NCBI GenBank assembly: GCA_035651635.1
Contig: DASRFK010000170.1
Location: 1-22,573 of the forward strand
Origin: JANXQE01 sp035651635
GTDB lineage: Bacteria; Verrucomicrobiota; Verrucomicrobiia; Limisphaerales; UBA8199
Direction: 5' to 3'
DNA: 22,573 nucleotides
The position numbers and the translations under genes were made by a program. The stretch's first letter is position 1. Every line of letters begins with the position of its first letter. The notes beneath the pieces are model-generated. The model had not been told where the DNA came from. It did no database searches and saw only the letters and a program-made list of their open reading frames with translations. Shown here piece after piece: positions 15,314 through 22,573 of the stretch.

Positions 15314-15414
15314 AAAAGCGGCAGAGGGCTGCCGCACTCCAACACCTTCGGTCCTCGAGGCCCGCGCCCGTGTCGCGCTTGCGTTTTGGACTGCGGCAGC
15401 CCTCTGCCGCTTTT
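15314..15414. repeat. MITE-like element with 29-bp inverted ends, each end itself a hairpin
   Basis: The left arm 15314-15342 and right arm 15386-15414 are reverse complements with one mismatch and one weak end base. Each arm folds on itself: GCGGCAG 15318-15324 with CTGCCGC 15329-15335 (loop AGGG), and GCGGCAG 15393-15399 with CTGCCGC 15404-15410 (loop CCCT, followed by six T). It is part of the 470-bp gene-free stretch 15058-15527, which also holds the repeat at 15191-15257. On the plus strand the right hairpin plus T-run could work as an intrinsic terminator. Confidence 0.75.
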
Positions 15415-15527
15415 TTCGGCTCCCAGCCAAGACCGACACTCTTAATCGCACGCGAGGGTTTAGGTGTCGCTTGACAAACTCACTCTCCACTGCTTGCATT
15501 GCTACTGCAGTAATCAGGAGCGCAGTT

Positions 15528-16643
15528 ATGAAAATATGTTATGGTCTTCTTGTAATCGTCGCCTCTCTTTTCCCTTCCATCAGCATCGCCGCAAAAACGG
15601 CCAATGCAACGCTCTCGTGTTCTTCATTGCAATTTCAGCGCGGGAGCGAATCCGGGGGTAATTATTTTCTCAATTTTAGCTCCGTGAACGGCGGAGTGAA
15701 TGGAGAACTGGCGCTGGATTTTTTCAACAGCGGATATACGCATTCGGCATATCTAAGCCTGGAGGACGACCTATTCGGAGAAACATTGTCGGGCCAAATG
15801 GGACTCAATGTGCCCACCGACGTGGATGCGAATAAAGACGGCTTTTCGGACTTTTTCCAAGTCAGCCAGGGAATAACCAATGTGGCCAGCTCCGGCGCGT
15901 TTAGTTTGCAAGTCTATGGTAATGGCACAGCGACGGCCGTGTGGAACCGCTCGGCCGGTTCGAGTTTCGGCACGCTTAACCTGACTATGCCGCTGATGGC
16001 CTTCGACACCGTGACCTTCAGTTTAGGGTTCCAAATCCTCGAATATCGCGGCCCGCTCAATTATACACCCACGACGACAAATGTAACCGGCACCGTAAAC
16101 CTGGCCCAGACTGATAACCCGACCGCAACTATCAACGGATCGGTTCTGTTCATCAAATCGGCCACTGACCGATTCAACGAACTGACGCTGCAGCCCGGCG
16201 CCTGGACGAATGAGACGCAGCAGGCGGTGTTCTATCTCGATGATATTTACTCGCGGGACGTTCGCTGGCCGACCAATTACTACGGTTATCTGGAATACAC
16301 TGACCCAAACAATCCCGGCGGCTTTTATACTTACGGCGTCTGGCTGCTCTCGATTGACGACCTGAACGATTCAAATCACAACGGCATTCCGGACTTTAGC
16401 GATGACCCTTCCGGCGCAGTATCGCCGCGAGCACCACAACTCCAGTTGGTCCAGAATGGCACCAGCCTGAGGTTGACGCTCCACGGGGACGTCGGCTTTA
16501 TCAACGACATCCAAACTGTCAGCGACCTTGGTTCGACCAATTGGCAAACAGCGGTGTCAGTCACGATAACGAATGACCTGCAGATTGTGTCCTTTCCCAT
16601 CCCTGCGGGTCCGGCAAGCTTCTGGCGGGTGCAGGCGAGGTGA
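15528..16643 (+). CDS. Secreted protein with two calcium-loop-like motifs, function unknown
   Basis: The protein has 371 residues from ATG 15528, with AGGAG at 15516-15520 at good spacing. MKICYGLLVIVASLFPSISI is a signal peptide, cut probably after AAA/AKT at about 22-24. The open frame continues upstream to 15276, but that part is the repeat at 15314-15414 and is rejected. The body is beta-rich with many Asn/Thr/Ser. Two loops look like Ca-binding dockerin/thrombospondin-type repeats: DVDANKDGFSDFF (98-110) and DDLNDSNHNGIPDF (277-290). The last 65 residues (LQLVQNGTSLRLTL ... ASFWRVQAR) form a module also seen at the end of the next gene. It ends in a W/Y-R-x-R type tail that I associate with verrucomicrobial secreted proteins, probably a beta-sandwich. 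It is likely surface-exposed. No enzyme motif was recognised. Confidence 0.8.
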   Translation: MKICYGLLVIVASLFPSISIAAKTANATLSCSSLQFQRGSESGGNYFLNFSSVNGGVNGELALDFFNSGYTHSAYLSLEDDLFGETLSGQMGLNVPTDVDANKDGFSDFFQVSQGITNVASSGAFSLQVYGNGTATAVWNRSAGSSFGTLNLTMPLMAFDTVTFSLGFQILEYRGPLNYTPTTTNVTGTVNLAQTDNPTATINGSVLFIKSATDRFNELTLQPGAWTNETQQAVFYLDDIYSRDVRWPTNYYGYLEYTDPNNPGGFYTYGVWLLSIDDLNDSNHNGIPDFSDDPSGAVSPRAPQLQLVQNGTSLRLTLHGDVGFINDIQTVSDLGSTNWQTAVSVTITNDLQIVSFPIPAGPASFWRVQAR

Positions 16644-16718
16644 GGCGCGTGATTCACCAGGTTAACCAGGAAAGCCCTTGGCGCTTTTTTTGCTACACCT
16701 GCCTTAGCTTCATTGGTT

Positions 16719-18236
16719 ATGAGACGGATTTTGGGATCGCTGGCCTGGGCAATTTTTGCGGCAACTCTTTCAGGTACTTCCGCCGAAAGGATAAACCAGG
16801 AGGGACGCATCCTGGGCACCGTGCCGGTGGTCACCAACGCGACCCTGTTCAACAGCCCTCAGGCTGACGCGATTGTCTCGGCTATGCAGATTTTTCCAGT
16901 CACTAGTGCCTGGAATGAGGACATTTCGCGACTGCCGCTCCTCGCCAATTCCGACGCGATGATCGCCCAGATCAGCGCCGATCTGGCCAGCAGCCGCCGC
17001 ACTCTGCGGGCTTTTGAGGAAATGAATTTCGTTCTCGTCCCCGACTCTCAACCACTCGTCCCCATCAATTTCGTTGATTATCCGGATGAGTCAGACCCGA
17101 GCCCTTACCCGATTCCAGCCAACATGCCGATTGAGTCGTGGCCCACCGGGACTGGGAACCTCACCCTGCAACAATGGCAGCAGGACGTAAACGGCACCGG
17201 AGGCGATCGCCATTCCATTGTGGTGCAACCCGGAGCGGGGTTGATTTGGGAAACCTGGCAGGCGCAACTGGTCGGAACCAGTTGGCAGGCCTCCAACGGC
17301 GCGAAGTTCGATCTGAAAAACAACGCCTTGCGGCCGGCCGGTTGGACCTCAGGCGATGCCGCGGGCTTGCCCATGTTCCCTGCCCTGCCACGCTTTGACG
17401 AATGCGAACGCGGCATGGTCGAACATGCCTGCCGGATCGTGGTCTATCGCTCGCGCAAAGAATACTTGTACCCCGCCAACCATTACGCTTCGAGCACGCC
17501 CGCCACTCAAACCAATGTTCCTGCCATGGGCCAGCGACTCCGTCTCAAATCCAGTTTCGTGATTTCCAACTCCTGGAGTATTGAAGAAAAAGCCATTCTG
17601 CGCGGCCTGCAAAAATACGGCGCCCTGGTCGCCGACAACGGGAATTTCTTCTCCATCTCCGTCACGCCCGACGATCGCTGGCCGGCCAACGCGTTCAACC
17701 ACATTTCCAGTGTCGGAATCACCAACTTCGAGGTAGTCCAGAGTACAGGCCCCAATGGGGGACCGCGTTCCCCGGGAGCACCCACCGCGACGGCCGGCTC
17801 GGATCAAACCGTCCCCTTTGGCGCGGCTGTGCCATTACATGGATTCGTCAATTTCACCGGCGCGCCCCCCGTTATCCAATGGAAACTCTATTCCGGTCCA
17901 GGCAGCGCCACCTTCGGCAATCCTGCCCAGACAAACACCACCGTCAGCTTCAGCGCCCCCGGTACCTACACTCTAATGCTCAGCGCCGCGGACGGCGTGC
18001 ATGCCGTTGCTTACGACGCTGTCAAAGTCACTCTCGCTCAAGCCCTCACCGTTACCATCTCGAACCTGGGCACCAATCTTAGCCTGAGCTGGACCGGAGG
18101 TTCGCCGCCTTACGTCATCGAGCGTTGCACCGCGTTAACAACGAGCCCGTGGACTCCCGTAAGCACCAACAACGCCTCCCCCGCCCTGCTGCCCTTTGCC
18201 AGCACCGACAGCATGTATCGACTCCGAAGCAACTGA
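16719..18236 (+). CDS. Secreted protein with PKD-like domain, function unknown
   Basis: The protein has 505 residues from ATG 16719 (TTG 16713 is also possible; no Shine-Dalgarno seen). MRRILGSLAWAIFAATLSGT and SAE form a signal peptide. Residues about 45-345 make a large domain with conserved-looking stretches (FPVTSAWNEDISRLPLL, MNFVLVPDSQP, DYPDESDPSPYPIPANMPIE, ECERGMVEHACRIVVYRSRK, GLQKYGALVADNGNFFSI, VTPDDRW). I recognise it as a recurrent bacterial secreted domain but cannot name it or assign an activity. Residues about 355-438 are PKD/REJ-like (PTATAGSDQTVPFG ... PGTYTLMLSAADG). The final residues share the C-terminal module of the preceding gene (WTGGSPPYVIERC ... MYRLRSN). The 75-nt gap and common orientation suggest co-transcription with the upstream secreted protein. 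Confidence 0.82.
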   Translation: MRRILGSLAWAIFAATLSGTSAERINQEGRILGTVPVVTNATLFNSPQADAIVSAMQIFPVTSAWNEDISRLPLLANSDAMIAQISADLASSRRTLRAFEEMNFVLVPDSQPLVPINFVDYPDESDPSPYPIPANMPIESWPTGTGNLTLQQWQQDVNGTGGDRHSIVVQPGAGLIWETWQAQLVGTSWQASNGAKFDLKNNALRPAGWTSGDAAGLPMFPALPRFDECERGMVEHACRIVVYRSRKEYLYPANHYASSTPATQTNVPAMGQRLRLKSSFVISNSWSIEEKAILRGLQKYGALVADNGNFFSISVTPDDRWPANAFNHISSVGITNFEVVQSTGPNGGPRSPGAPTATAGSDQTVPFGAAVPLHGFVNFTGAPPVIQWKLYSGPGSATFGNPAQTNTTVSFSAPGTYTLMLSAADGVHAVAYDAVKVTLAQALTVTISNLGTNLSLSWTGGSPPYVIERCTALTTSPWTPVSTNNASPALLPFASTDSMYRLRSN

Positions 18237-18344
18237 CGCCTCAGCGCAGCTCTGATGGCAAAGAAAGCACAGACCTTCAGAAGCTACTTCCAGTCTTTGC
18301 ATACCCGTTCTCTTGCGCCTGATTTTCTTGCTCAGCCCGGGGCC

Positions 18345-18854
18345 CTACATCCCCATTTTGCTCAACTCTGACTCCAGGGCCATTTGGAACTGCTGCACGT
18401 CACCCGCAGGTGGACGATATCCGGGCGTCTGCGGCACCAGACCCAGCCGGCCGGTTTGGTCGAGGTACCATTCGGCGCGGTTGCCGTCGCTGAAGGTCAC
18501 TTTCCCGCTCACGAGAGCGCCAGGTTTGGCGAGTTGATCCACCGATACGGAAACCCCAGCGCCGGTGGGGGCAGACTCCGGCGTAGTTCCTGGCGGCTGC
18601 GGCTTTCCAGCTACCGCTTGTGCATTGGCCATGCCCGGCGTGGCCGGACCCGCACCCGCCAAATTATCAGTGGGCGTTTTGGGCCGCTCCACGTCTTTGG
18701 GCGTGAGCTTCAGATCGTCCACCAGCAGCCGCACGTCCATGTAGGTCATGGTCAAACCCAACTCGGAAGCGAGGCGGCTCTGAATTTCGGAAAGTTTCAG
18801 CCCCTGCCCCACCCATTCCGCTACTTTTTTCCGTTGTGACTCATCCAGGTTCAT
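18345..18854 (-). CDS. Small cytosolic protein with HTH-like N-terminus, function unknown
   Basis: The protein has 169 residues from ATG 18854. The frame opens 30 codons earlier, but MNLDESQRKKVAEWVGQG gives a more natural start. Residues 1-55 are helical and resemble a helix-turn-helix (VAEWVGQGLKLSEIQSRL, ASELGLTMTYMDVRLLVDDL). A Pro/Ala/Gly/Thr-rich linker covers about 60-110. The C-terminal part (about 110-165: LVSGKVTFSDGNRAEWYLDQTGRLGLVP) looks like a small beta domain. Proteins of this kind recur in Verrucomicrobiota, but I know no function. It is convergent with the secreted protein gene and divergent from the glycosyltransferase. Confidence 0.72.
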   Translation of the reverse strand: MNLDESQRKKVAEWVGQGLKLSEIQSRLASELGLTMTYMDVRLLVDDLKLTPKDVERPKTPTDNLAGAGPATPGMANAQAVAGKPQPPGTTPESAPTGAGVSVSVDQLAKPGALVSGKVTFSDGNRAEWYLDQTGRLGLVPQTPGYRPPAGDVQQFQMALESELSKMGM

Positions 18855-19032
18855 AAAGTCCACCGCGAGCGTTTTGTGTTTTGGCTGCTCGATTTCAGCC
18901 CGGTTTCGAATACGCAATCTAGCGTAGCGCGCAGTCGTGCACACCCAAAAAAATCGGGAGTTTTGCGGCTCAATCGCGGTGATGATTTCATTTTCGGGTT
19001 TGACCCCATTGAGAACAGGCCCTATCTGAAGT

Positions 19033-19070
19033 CCTTTAACAGGAGAGTGTTAGTCCTCTTGAGTTAAAGG
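19033..19070 (+). promoter_or_regulatory. Hairpin in the leader of the glycosyltransferase operon
   Basis: CCTTTAAC (19033-19040) pairs with GTTAAAGG (19063-19070). AGGA (19041-19044) can extend the stem with TCCT (19054-19057), leaving an asymmetric internal loop. It sits directly before a Shine-Dalgarno-like GGGAG (19072-19076). A regulatory role is inferred from position only. Confidence 0.4.
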
Positions 19071-19079
19071 TGGGAGACA

Positions 19080-19151
19080 ATGCTCAACAGGCAAAAAAAG
19101 ACGCTATACATCGCAACTCTACCCTATGTCGTACGCGCCGATTCAATCTGA
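19080..19151 (+). CDS. Possible 23-residue leader peptide overlapping the glycosyltransferase start
   Basis: ATG 19080 follows GGTGGGAG (19069-19076) at correct spacing, a better ribosome site than that of most genes in the window. The frame reads MLNRQKKTLYIATLPYVVRA then DSI and stops at 19149-19151. It overlaps the glycosyltransferase start (19126) in another frame. It could be a leader used for translational coupling, or chance. It has no similarity I recognise. Confidence 0.3.
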   Translation: MLNRQKKTLYIATLPYVVRADSI

Positions 19152-20421
19152 AACAACCCTAATTCACCAAGTTCCAGTTGAGACAAAAAATTCCGTTGTT
19201 CGAAATAAATCTTCCCGCAGTTCGTCGAGCACAGCCCGAAAAGCAAATCATCGTCGAGGTCATGCTGCCAACGACTCGGCCGCACTGCACCCGATTATTG
19301 CGCATTGCCATTTGTGCTGGGATTGGGTGTGGCAACGGCCGCAGCAGTTTCTTTCGAGATTAAGCCAGAAGCGCAAGGTTCTCTTCGTCGAAACCGTCGC
19401 GCCCGACCCGGAATTGGCCGCGCCGCTCTCGCGCTTTCGCAAATTGCCCGAGTTCCCCAATATCACGATCCTGCGTCTGCAATTTCCCAATTGGAAATGG
19501 GAGGATAGTGATTACGTCGATCGGGAGCGCCGGCGGTTGGTCCAGGCGTTTGTCGAATCGCCCGCGGGAAAAGATTTCGTCGAACCCATCCAATGGTTTT
19601 ACGATCCGATGGCCGTGCCTTCCTTCTCCGGGCATATGTCCGAGGTCCTCACCGTTTACGACTGCATGGATGAGCTGTCGAAATTCCGTGGCGCTCCGCC
19701 GCAAATCATCGAGCGAGAACTGCGCTTGCTCGAGCGCGCGGACATCGTCTTCACCGGTGGCCGCCGGCTGTTCGAAAGCAAGAGTCAGTTTCACGACAAC
19801 TGCCATTTCTATGGATGCGGCGTTGATGTGGAACACTTTGGCAAAGCCCGGGCCGCTCAAACGAATGTGCCGCCGGAACTGGCGGCCCTGCCCCAGCCGG
19901 TCCTGGGCTACTTCGGCGTCATCGACGAACGCATGGATTACGGACTGGTGGCGCACCTGGCGGAGTCCAGGCCGCACTGGTCGGTCGTCATGGTCGGGCC
20001 AGTTACCAAGGTCGACCCACGATCCCTGCCACAAGCCGCCAACCTGCATTGGCTGGGACAACGCGCCTACGCTGACTTGCCCGCCTTGTGCAAAGGTTTT
20101 GATCTTTGCCTGATGCCCTTCGCGCTCAACGAAGCGACCGAGTACATCAATCCGACGAAAGCTTTGGAGTACATGGCCACGGGCAGGGAAATCATCAGCA
20201 CCGCCGTGCCCGATGTGGTCCACAATTTTGGTTCAGTCGTCAAAATCGCGCGAACCAGGGAAGAATTCGTCCTGCTCTGCGAAAGCGCACTCGACCAGCC
20301 GGACGCCGAGACCATCGGTCGCGGCCTTAAAATGGCGCGGCAAAATTCCTGGGACTCCATCGTCGCTCAGTTGGAAGGGCACATGGCTGAGGCGCTGCAA
20401 CGTAAACGAATAGCGGGATGA
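19126..20421 (+). CDS. Glycosyltransferase, GT-B fold (GT4-like), paired with UDP-galactopyranose mutase
   Basis: The protein has 431 residues. The first 55 are a polar Ser/Arg/Asn-rich tail that may be an over-extended start (ATG 19126 has no Shine-Dalgarno of its own). The core begins HPIIAHCHLCWDWVWQRPQQ, a motif I associate with TuaH-like and galactofuranosyl-type transferases. Next come YDCMDELSKFRGAP (acceptor side), GCGVDVEHFGKA (the domain switch with the first C-terminal strand), GYFGVIDERMDYGLV, and the donor-binding C-terminal half FALNEATEYINPTKALEYMATG with the conserved E-x7-E-like layout. The product should transfer a nucleotide-activated sugar to a cell-surface glycan. Its stop is 3 nt from the glf start, so galactofuranose is the likely donor sugar. 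Confidence 0.85.
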   Translation: MSYAPIQSETTLIHQVPVETKNSVVRNKSSRSSSSTARKANHRRGHAANDSAALHPIIAHCHLCWDWVWQRPQQFLSRLSQKRKVLFVETVAPDPELAAPLSRFRKLPEFPNITILRLQFPNWKWEDSDYVDRERRRLVQAFVESPAGKDFVEPIQWFYDPMAVPSFSGHMSEVLTVYDCMDELSKFRGAPPQIIERELRLLERADIVFTGGRRLFESKSQFHDNCHFYGCGVDVEHFGKARAAQTNVPPELAALPQPVLGYFGVIDERMDYGLVAHLAESRPHWSVVMVGPVTKVDPRSLPQAANLHWLGQRAYADLPALCKGFDLCLMPFALNEATEYINPTKALEYMATGREIISTAVPDVVHNFGSVVKIARTREEFVLLCESALDQPDAETIGRGLKMARQNSWDSIVAQLEGHMAEALQRKRIAG

Positions 20422-20424
20422 TGC

Positions 20425-21681
20425 ATGAATGGATTTCCTCAAAAGCAAACTCCGGCGCGTGTAGGCGTGTTTGATTACCTGATTGTCGGAGCGGGCTACG
20501 CCGGCAGCGTTCTCGCCGAGCGCCTGGCCAGCGGCTCTGGCAAGCAGGTCCTTCTGGTCGACCGCCGTCCGCACATCGGCGGCAACGCCTACGACCATTA
20601 TGACGAATCGGGCATCCTGGTTCACAAGTACGGGCCGCACATTTTTCACACCAATTCCAAAGAGGTGTTCGATTATTTGTCGCGCTTTACCGCCTGGCGT
20701 CCCTACCAACACAAGGTGCTGGCCAGCGTCGACGGCCGGCTCGTTCCCATTCCCATCAATCTCGACACCATCAACCAGCTCTACGGCCTTAGCCTCAATT
20801 CCTTCCAAATGGAGGAATTCCTGTCCAGCCGGGCGGAGGTCAAAGAATGCATCCTGACCTCCGAAGATGTGGTCGTCAGCAAAGTCGGGCGCGAGCTCTA
20901 CGAGAAATTCTTTCGCGGTTATTCCCGTAAACAATGGGGATTGGATCCCTCAGAACTGGATGCCCAGGTCACCGCGCGCGTGCCAACCCGCACCAATCGC
21001 GATGACCGCTATTTCACCGATGTTTACCAGGCCATGCCCAAGCATGGCTTTACCCGCATGTTCGCCAACATGCTCGACCATCCAAACATTCGGATCCTGC
21101 TCAATACCGACTATCGCGAGGTCAAAGACATCCTGCCCTACCGCGAAATGATTTACACGGGGCCGGTGGATGAATTTTTTGGTTTTCAATACGGGAAACT
21201 GCCGTATCGGTGCCTCGAGTTTAAACATGAGACTCTCAACCAGTCTCAATTCCAGCCCGTTGCGGTGGTCAATTACCCCAACGATTACGAGTATACGCGG
21301 GTCACGGAGTTTAAGCACTTGACCGGGCAGGAACATCCTAAGACCAGCATTGTCTACGAATATCCGTGCGCCGAAGGAGATCCGTATTACCCGATTCCCC
21401 GCAAAGAAAACGCGGCCGTTTATCAGCAATACCAGGCGCTGGCCGAGCAATCCGGCGTGCAATTTGTCGGGCGCCTGGCCACCTACAAGTACTATAACAT
21501 GGACCAGGTCGTGGCGCAGGCGCTCACGCTTTACGCCCGCATTTGCAACTTGAGCCGGGCGGAAGCGACCAAGCTCTATTACGCGCCGCCGATTCCAACG
21601 GTTAGTTTCCCGAGTGTCGTTAAGCCAAAACGCCCGCGCACCTTATCCAATCGCCGCCGCACCGTGCTGGCGGGTTCCTAA
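20425..21681 (+). CDS. glf: UDP-galactopyranose mutase
   Basis: The protein has 418 residues (the family is usually about 370-400). It converts UDP-galactopyranose to UDP-galactofuranose with reduced FAD in the cytosol. DYLIVGAGYAGSVLAERLA (about 17-35) is the FAD-binding motif. HIGGNAYDHYDESGILVHKYGPHIFHT carries the family's GGN and GPHIFHT signatures. KVGRELYEKFFRGYSRKQWG, VPTRTNRDDRYFTD and RVTEFKHLTGQ (substrate and flavin contacts including the second Arg) are present, as is YPIPRKEN. The C-terminal 25 or so residues (VVKPKRPRTLSNRRRT) are basic and extra. It follows the glycosyltransferase by 3 nt and precedes a glycosidase-like gene on the same strand. This suggests a galactofuranose-containing polysaccharide or lipopolysaccharide locus. 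Confidence 0.97.
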   Translation: MNGFPQKQTPARVGVFDYLIVGAGYAGSVLAERLASGSGKQVLLVDRRPHIGGNAYDHYDESGILVHKYGPHIFHTNSKEVFDYLSRFTAWRPYQHKVLASVDGRLVPIPINLDTINQLYGLSLNSFQMEEFLSSRAEVKECILTSEDVVVSKVGRELYEKFFRGYSRKQWGLDPSELDAQVTARVPTRTNRDDRYFTDVYQAMPKHGFTRMFANMLDHPNIRILLNTDYREVKDILPYREMIYTGPVDEFFGFQYGKLPYRCLEFKHETLNQSQFQPVAVVNYPNDYEYTRVTEFKHLTGQEHPKTSIVYEYPCAEGDPYYPIPRKENAAVYQQYQALAEQSGVQFVGRLATYKYYNMDQVVAQALTLYARICNLSRAEATKLYYAPPIPTVSFPSVVKPKRPRTLSNRRRTVLAGS

Positions 21682-21695
21682 GCCGCTAAGTGCTC

Positions 21696-22573
21696 ATGCA
21701 ACGGGGCGCGAGTCATTCACGCAATTCGGGGGCATGGTTGCAAGCTGCCGACCGCCTGCGTGGCCGGTCATCGTTAACGCGCAATCGCGGGCCCAAGGGT
21801 TCGACCCACGGAACCAGGTCGCAGGGTCATGAGGTCAAAGCGGGAGCTGCGCCAGGTCCATTGTTCAAAAGCTTTTTTGCCGCCGGCTTTGAATGTTCTA
21901 CCCACCTGCGGCGCTCCGGCTGGCGGCTGGACCTCATCGCCGCCACGGCCCATGACAAATTTGCCGGACCAGACTATGCCCGCCTGACGCAGGAGGGTAT
22001 CAGGGTAACGCGCGAAGGCGTGCGTTGGCACCTGGTCGAAGACAAGCCTGGACACTATGATTTTTCGTCCGTCTTGCCAATCGTCCGCGCGGCCCGTGCC
22101 ACCCAAACCCAGGTCATCTGGGACTTGTGCCATTTTGGCTGGCCCGATCACCTGGATCTGTTCGCTCCGGAATTCGTGTCGAGTTTGGCCAGTTACGGGG
22201 CCGCTTTCGTTCGATGGTTGGGGAAAGAATTGGAACAAGTGCCGTTTATTGTGCCGGTAAATGAGATCTCGTATTTCTCGTGGGCGGCCGGCGATGAAGG
22301 CTCGATGTATCCGTTCATGACCGGGCGCGGTGTCGAGCTCAAACGACAACTGGTCCGGGCCACCCTCGCGACCATTCGCGCGATTCGCGCGGCCGCTCCC
22401 GGAGCCAGGTTCGTCCAGGTCGATCCGATCATCCATGTCGTGGCCAGCCCCAAGCACCCCGAGGAAGCGGCCGAAGCGGAAGCCTATCGGGAGTCGCAAT
22501 ATCAGGCCTTCGACATGCTCTGCGGGCGGCAAAGTCCTGAGTTAGGCGGTGCGGATGAGTTTCTCGACGTCCT
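21696..22573 (+). CDS. Glycoside hydrolase-like TIM-barrel protein (GH clan A), cut by window end
   Basis: The frame is open for about 292 codons to the window edge. The recognisable part starts near residue 58 (FFAAGFECSTHLRRSG). It continues with GIRVTREGVRWHLVEDKPGH and YDFSSVLPIV, VIWDLCHFGWPDHLDLFAP, and FIVPVNEISYFSWAAGDEG, where the Asn-Glu pair sits where clan GH-A enzymes (GH1/GH5/GH42-like) carry the acid/base Glu. VDPIIHVVASP follows. The nucleophile Glu would lie beyond the window. The start is unclear: ATG 21696 gives a long low-complexity basic N-terminus, while TTG 21861 starts close to the conserved part. No strong Shine-Dalgarno supports either. It lies 14 nt after glf, so it probably belongs to the same surface-sugar operon. 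It could also be a non-catalytic relative. Confidence 0.68.
   Translation, partial: MQRGASHSRNSGAWLQAADRLRGRSSLTRNRGPKGSTHGTRSQGHEVKAGAAPGPLFKSFFAAGFECSTHLRRSGWRLDLIAATAHDKFAGPDYARLTQEGIRVTREGVRWHLVEDKPGHYDFSSVLPIVRAARATQTQVIWDLCHFGWPDHLDLFAPEFVSSLASYGAAFVRWLGKELEQVPFIVPVNEISYFSWAAGDEGSMYPFMTGRGVELKRQLVRATLATIRAIRAAAPGARFVQVDPIIHVVASPKHPEEAAEAEAYRESQYQAFDMLCGRQSPELGGADEFLDV

Noticed and set aside
15276..15527. An 84-codon N-terminal extension of the secreted protein
   Set aside because: It runs through the inverted-repeat element 15314-15414 and would bury the signal peptide. ATG 15528 has a good AGGAG.
16644..16718. Possible terminator (GGCGC followed by seven T) between the two secreted-protein genes
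   Set aside because: The bases before the T-run do not form a stable stem; only the 8-bp palindrome GGTTAACC is present, away from the T-run.
19360..20223. 287-codon minus-strand frame opposite the glycosyltransferase
   Set aside because: It is a shadow of a gene with clear motifs and shows no domain features of its own.
1..22573. CRISPR arrays, tRNA or rRNA genes, transposase or integrase genes
   Set aside because: No regularly spaced direct repeats, cloverleaf-like sequences or recombinase motifs were seen. The repeats are all inverted and non-coding.

Overview
The window looks like chromosomal DNA from a Verrucomicrobiota bacterium (probably the Pedosphaera/Limisphaera side), roughly 55-60% GC. 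The clues are a pseudopilin-like protein with a C-terminal ADGH motif, secreted proteins sharing a C-terminal module that ends in a W/Y-R-x-R type tail, many starts without a Shine-Dalgarno, and several families of palindromic intergenic repeats. No tRNA, rRNA, CRISPR array, integrase or transposase was seen. The assignment rests on protein style, not on a marker gene.

Layout. 1-598 (minus): N-terminal part of a membrane acyltransferase 3 protein, cut by the window start. 812-2203 (plus): an unrecognised protein with about 12 membrane segments. 2364-3311 (minus): pseudopilin-like protein. 3709-4644 (plus): TerB-like/DUF697 protein. 4811-5324 (plus): DUF2442/DUF4160 pair, the second gene interrupted by an amber codon. 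5589-6674 (minus): exported Gfo/Idh/MocA oxidoreductase. 7016-8647 (minus): exported type-B carboxylesterase. 8820-15057 (minus): an alpha-glucan locus, described below. 15528-18236 (plus): two secreted proteins. 18345-18854 (minus): small protein with a possible helix-turn-helix. 19126-22573 (plus): cell-surface sugar locus with a glycosyltransferase, UDP-galactopyranose mutase and a truncated glycosidase-like gene.

The most interesting part is 8820-15057, transcribed right to left as glgA, then a 1185-residue fusion protein, then a TIM-barrel protein. The fusion has a xylose-isomerase-like TIM barrel at its N-terminus. The rest reads like the catalytic half of plant phosphoglucan/glucan water dikinases (PWD/GWD): a helical region, a phosphohistidine domain with SHLGVRAR, then a C-terminal ATP-grasp domain with VRSSANGEDLEG. 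The neighbouring glycogen synthase resembles plant starch synthase III/IV. Together they suggest that this bacterium phosphorylates its storage glucan in a starch-like way. The third gene encodes a second TIM barrel with the same metal-site layout as the fused one.

The intergenic regions hold at least five palindromic repeat elements and one fragment, from about four families (2241-2369, 3427-3633, 6760-6888, 8811-8823, 15191-15257, 15314-15414). In one family the terminal hairpins keep their pairing through compensatory base changes. Two elements supply the stop codon of the gene they abut.
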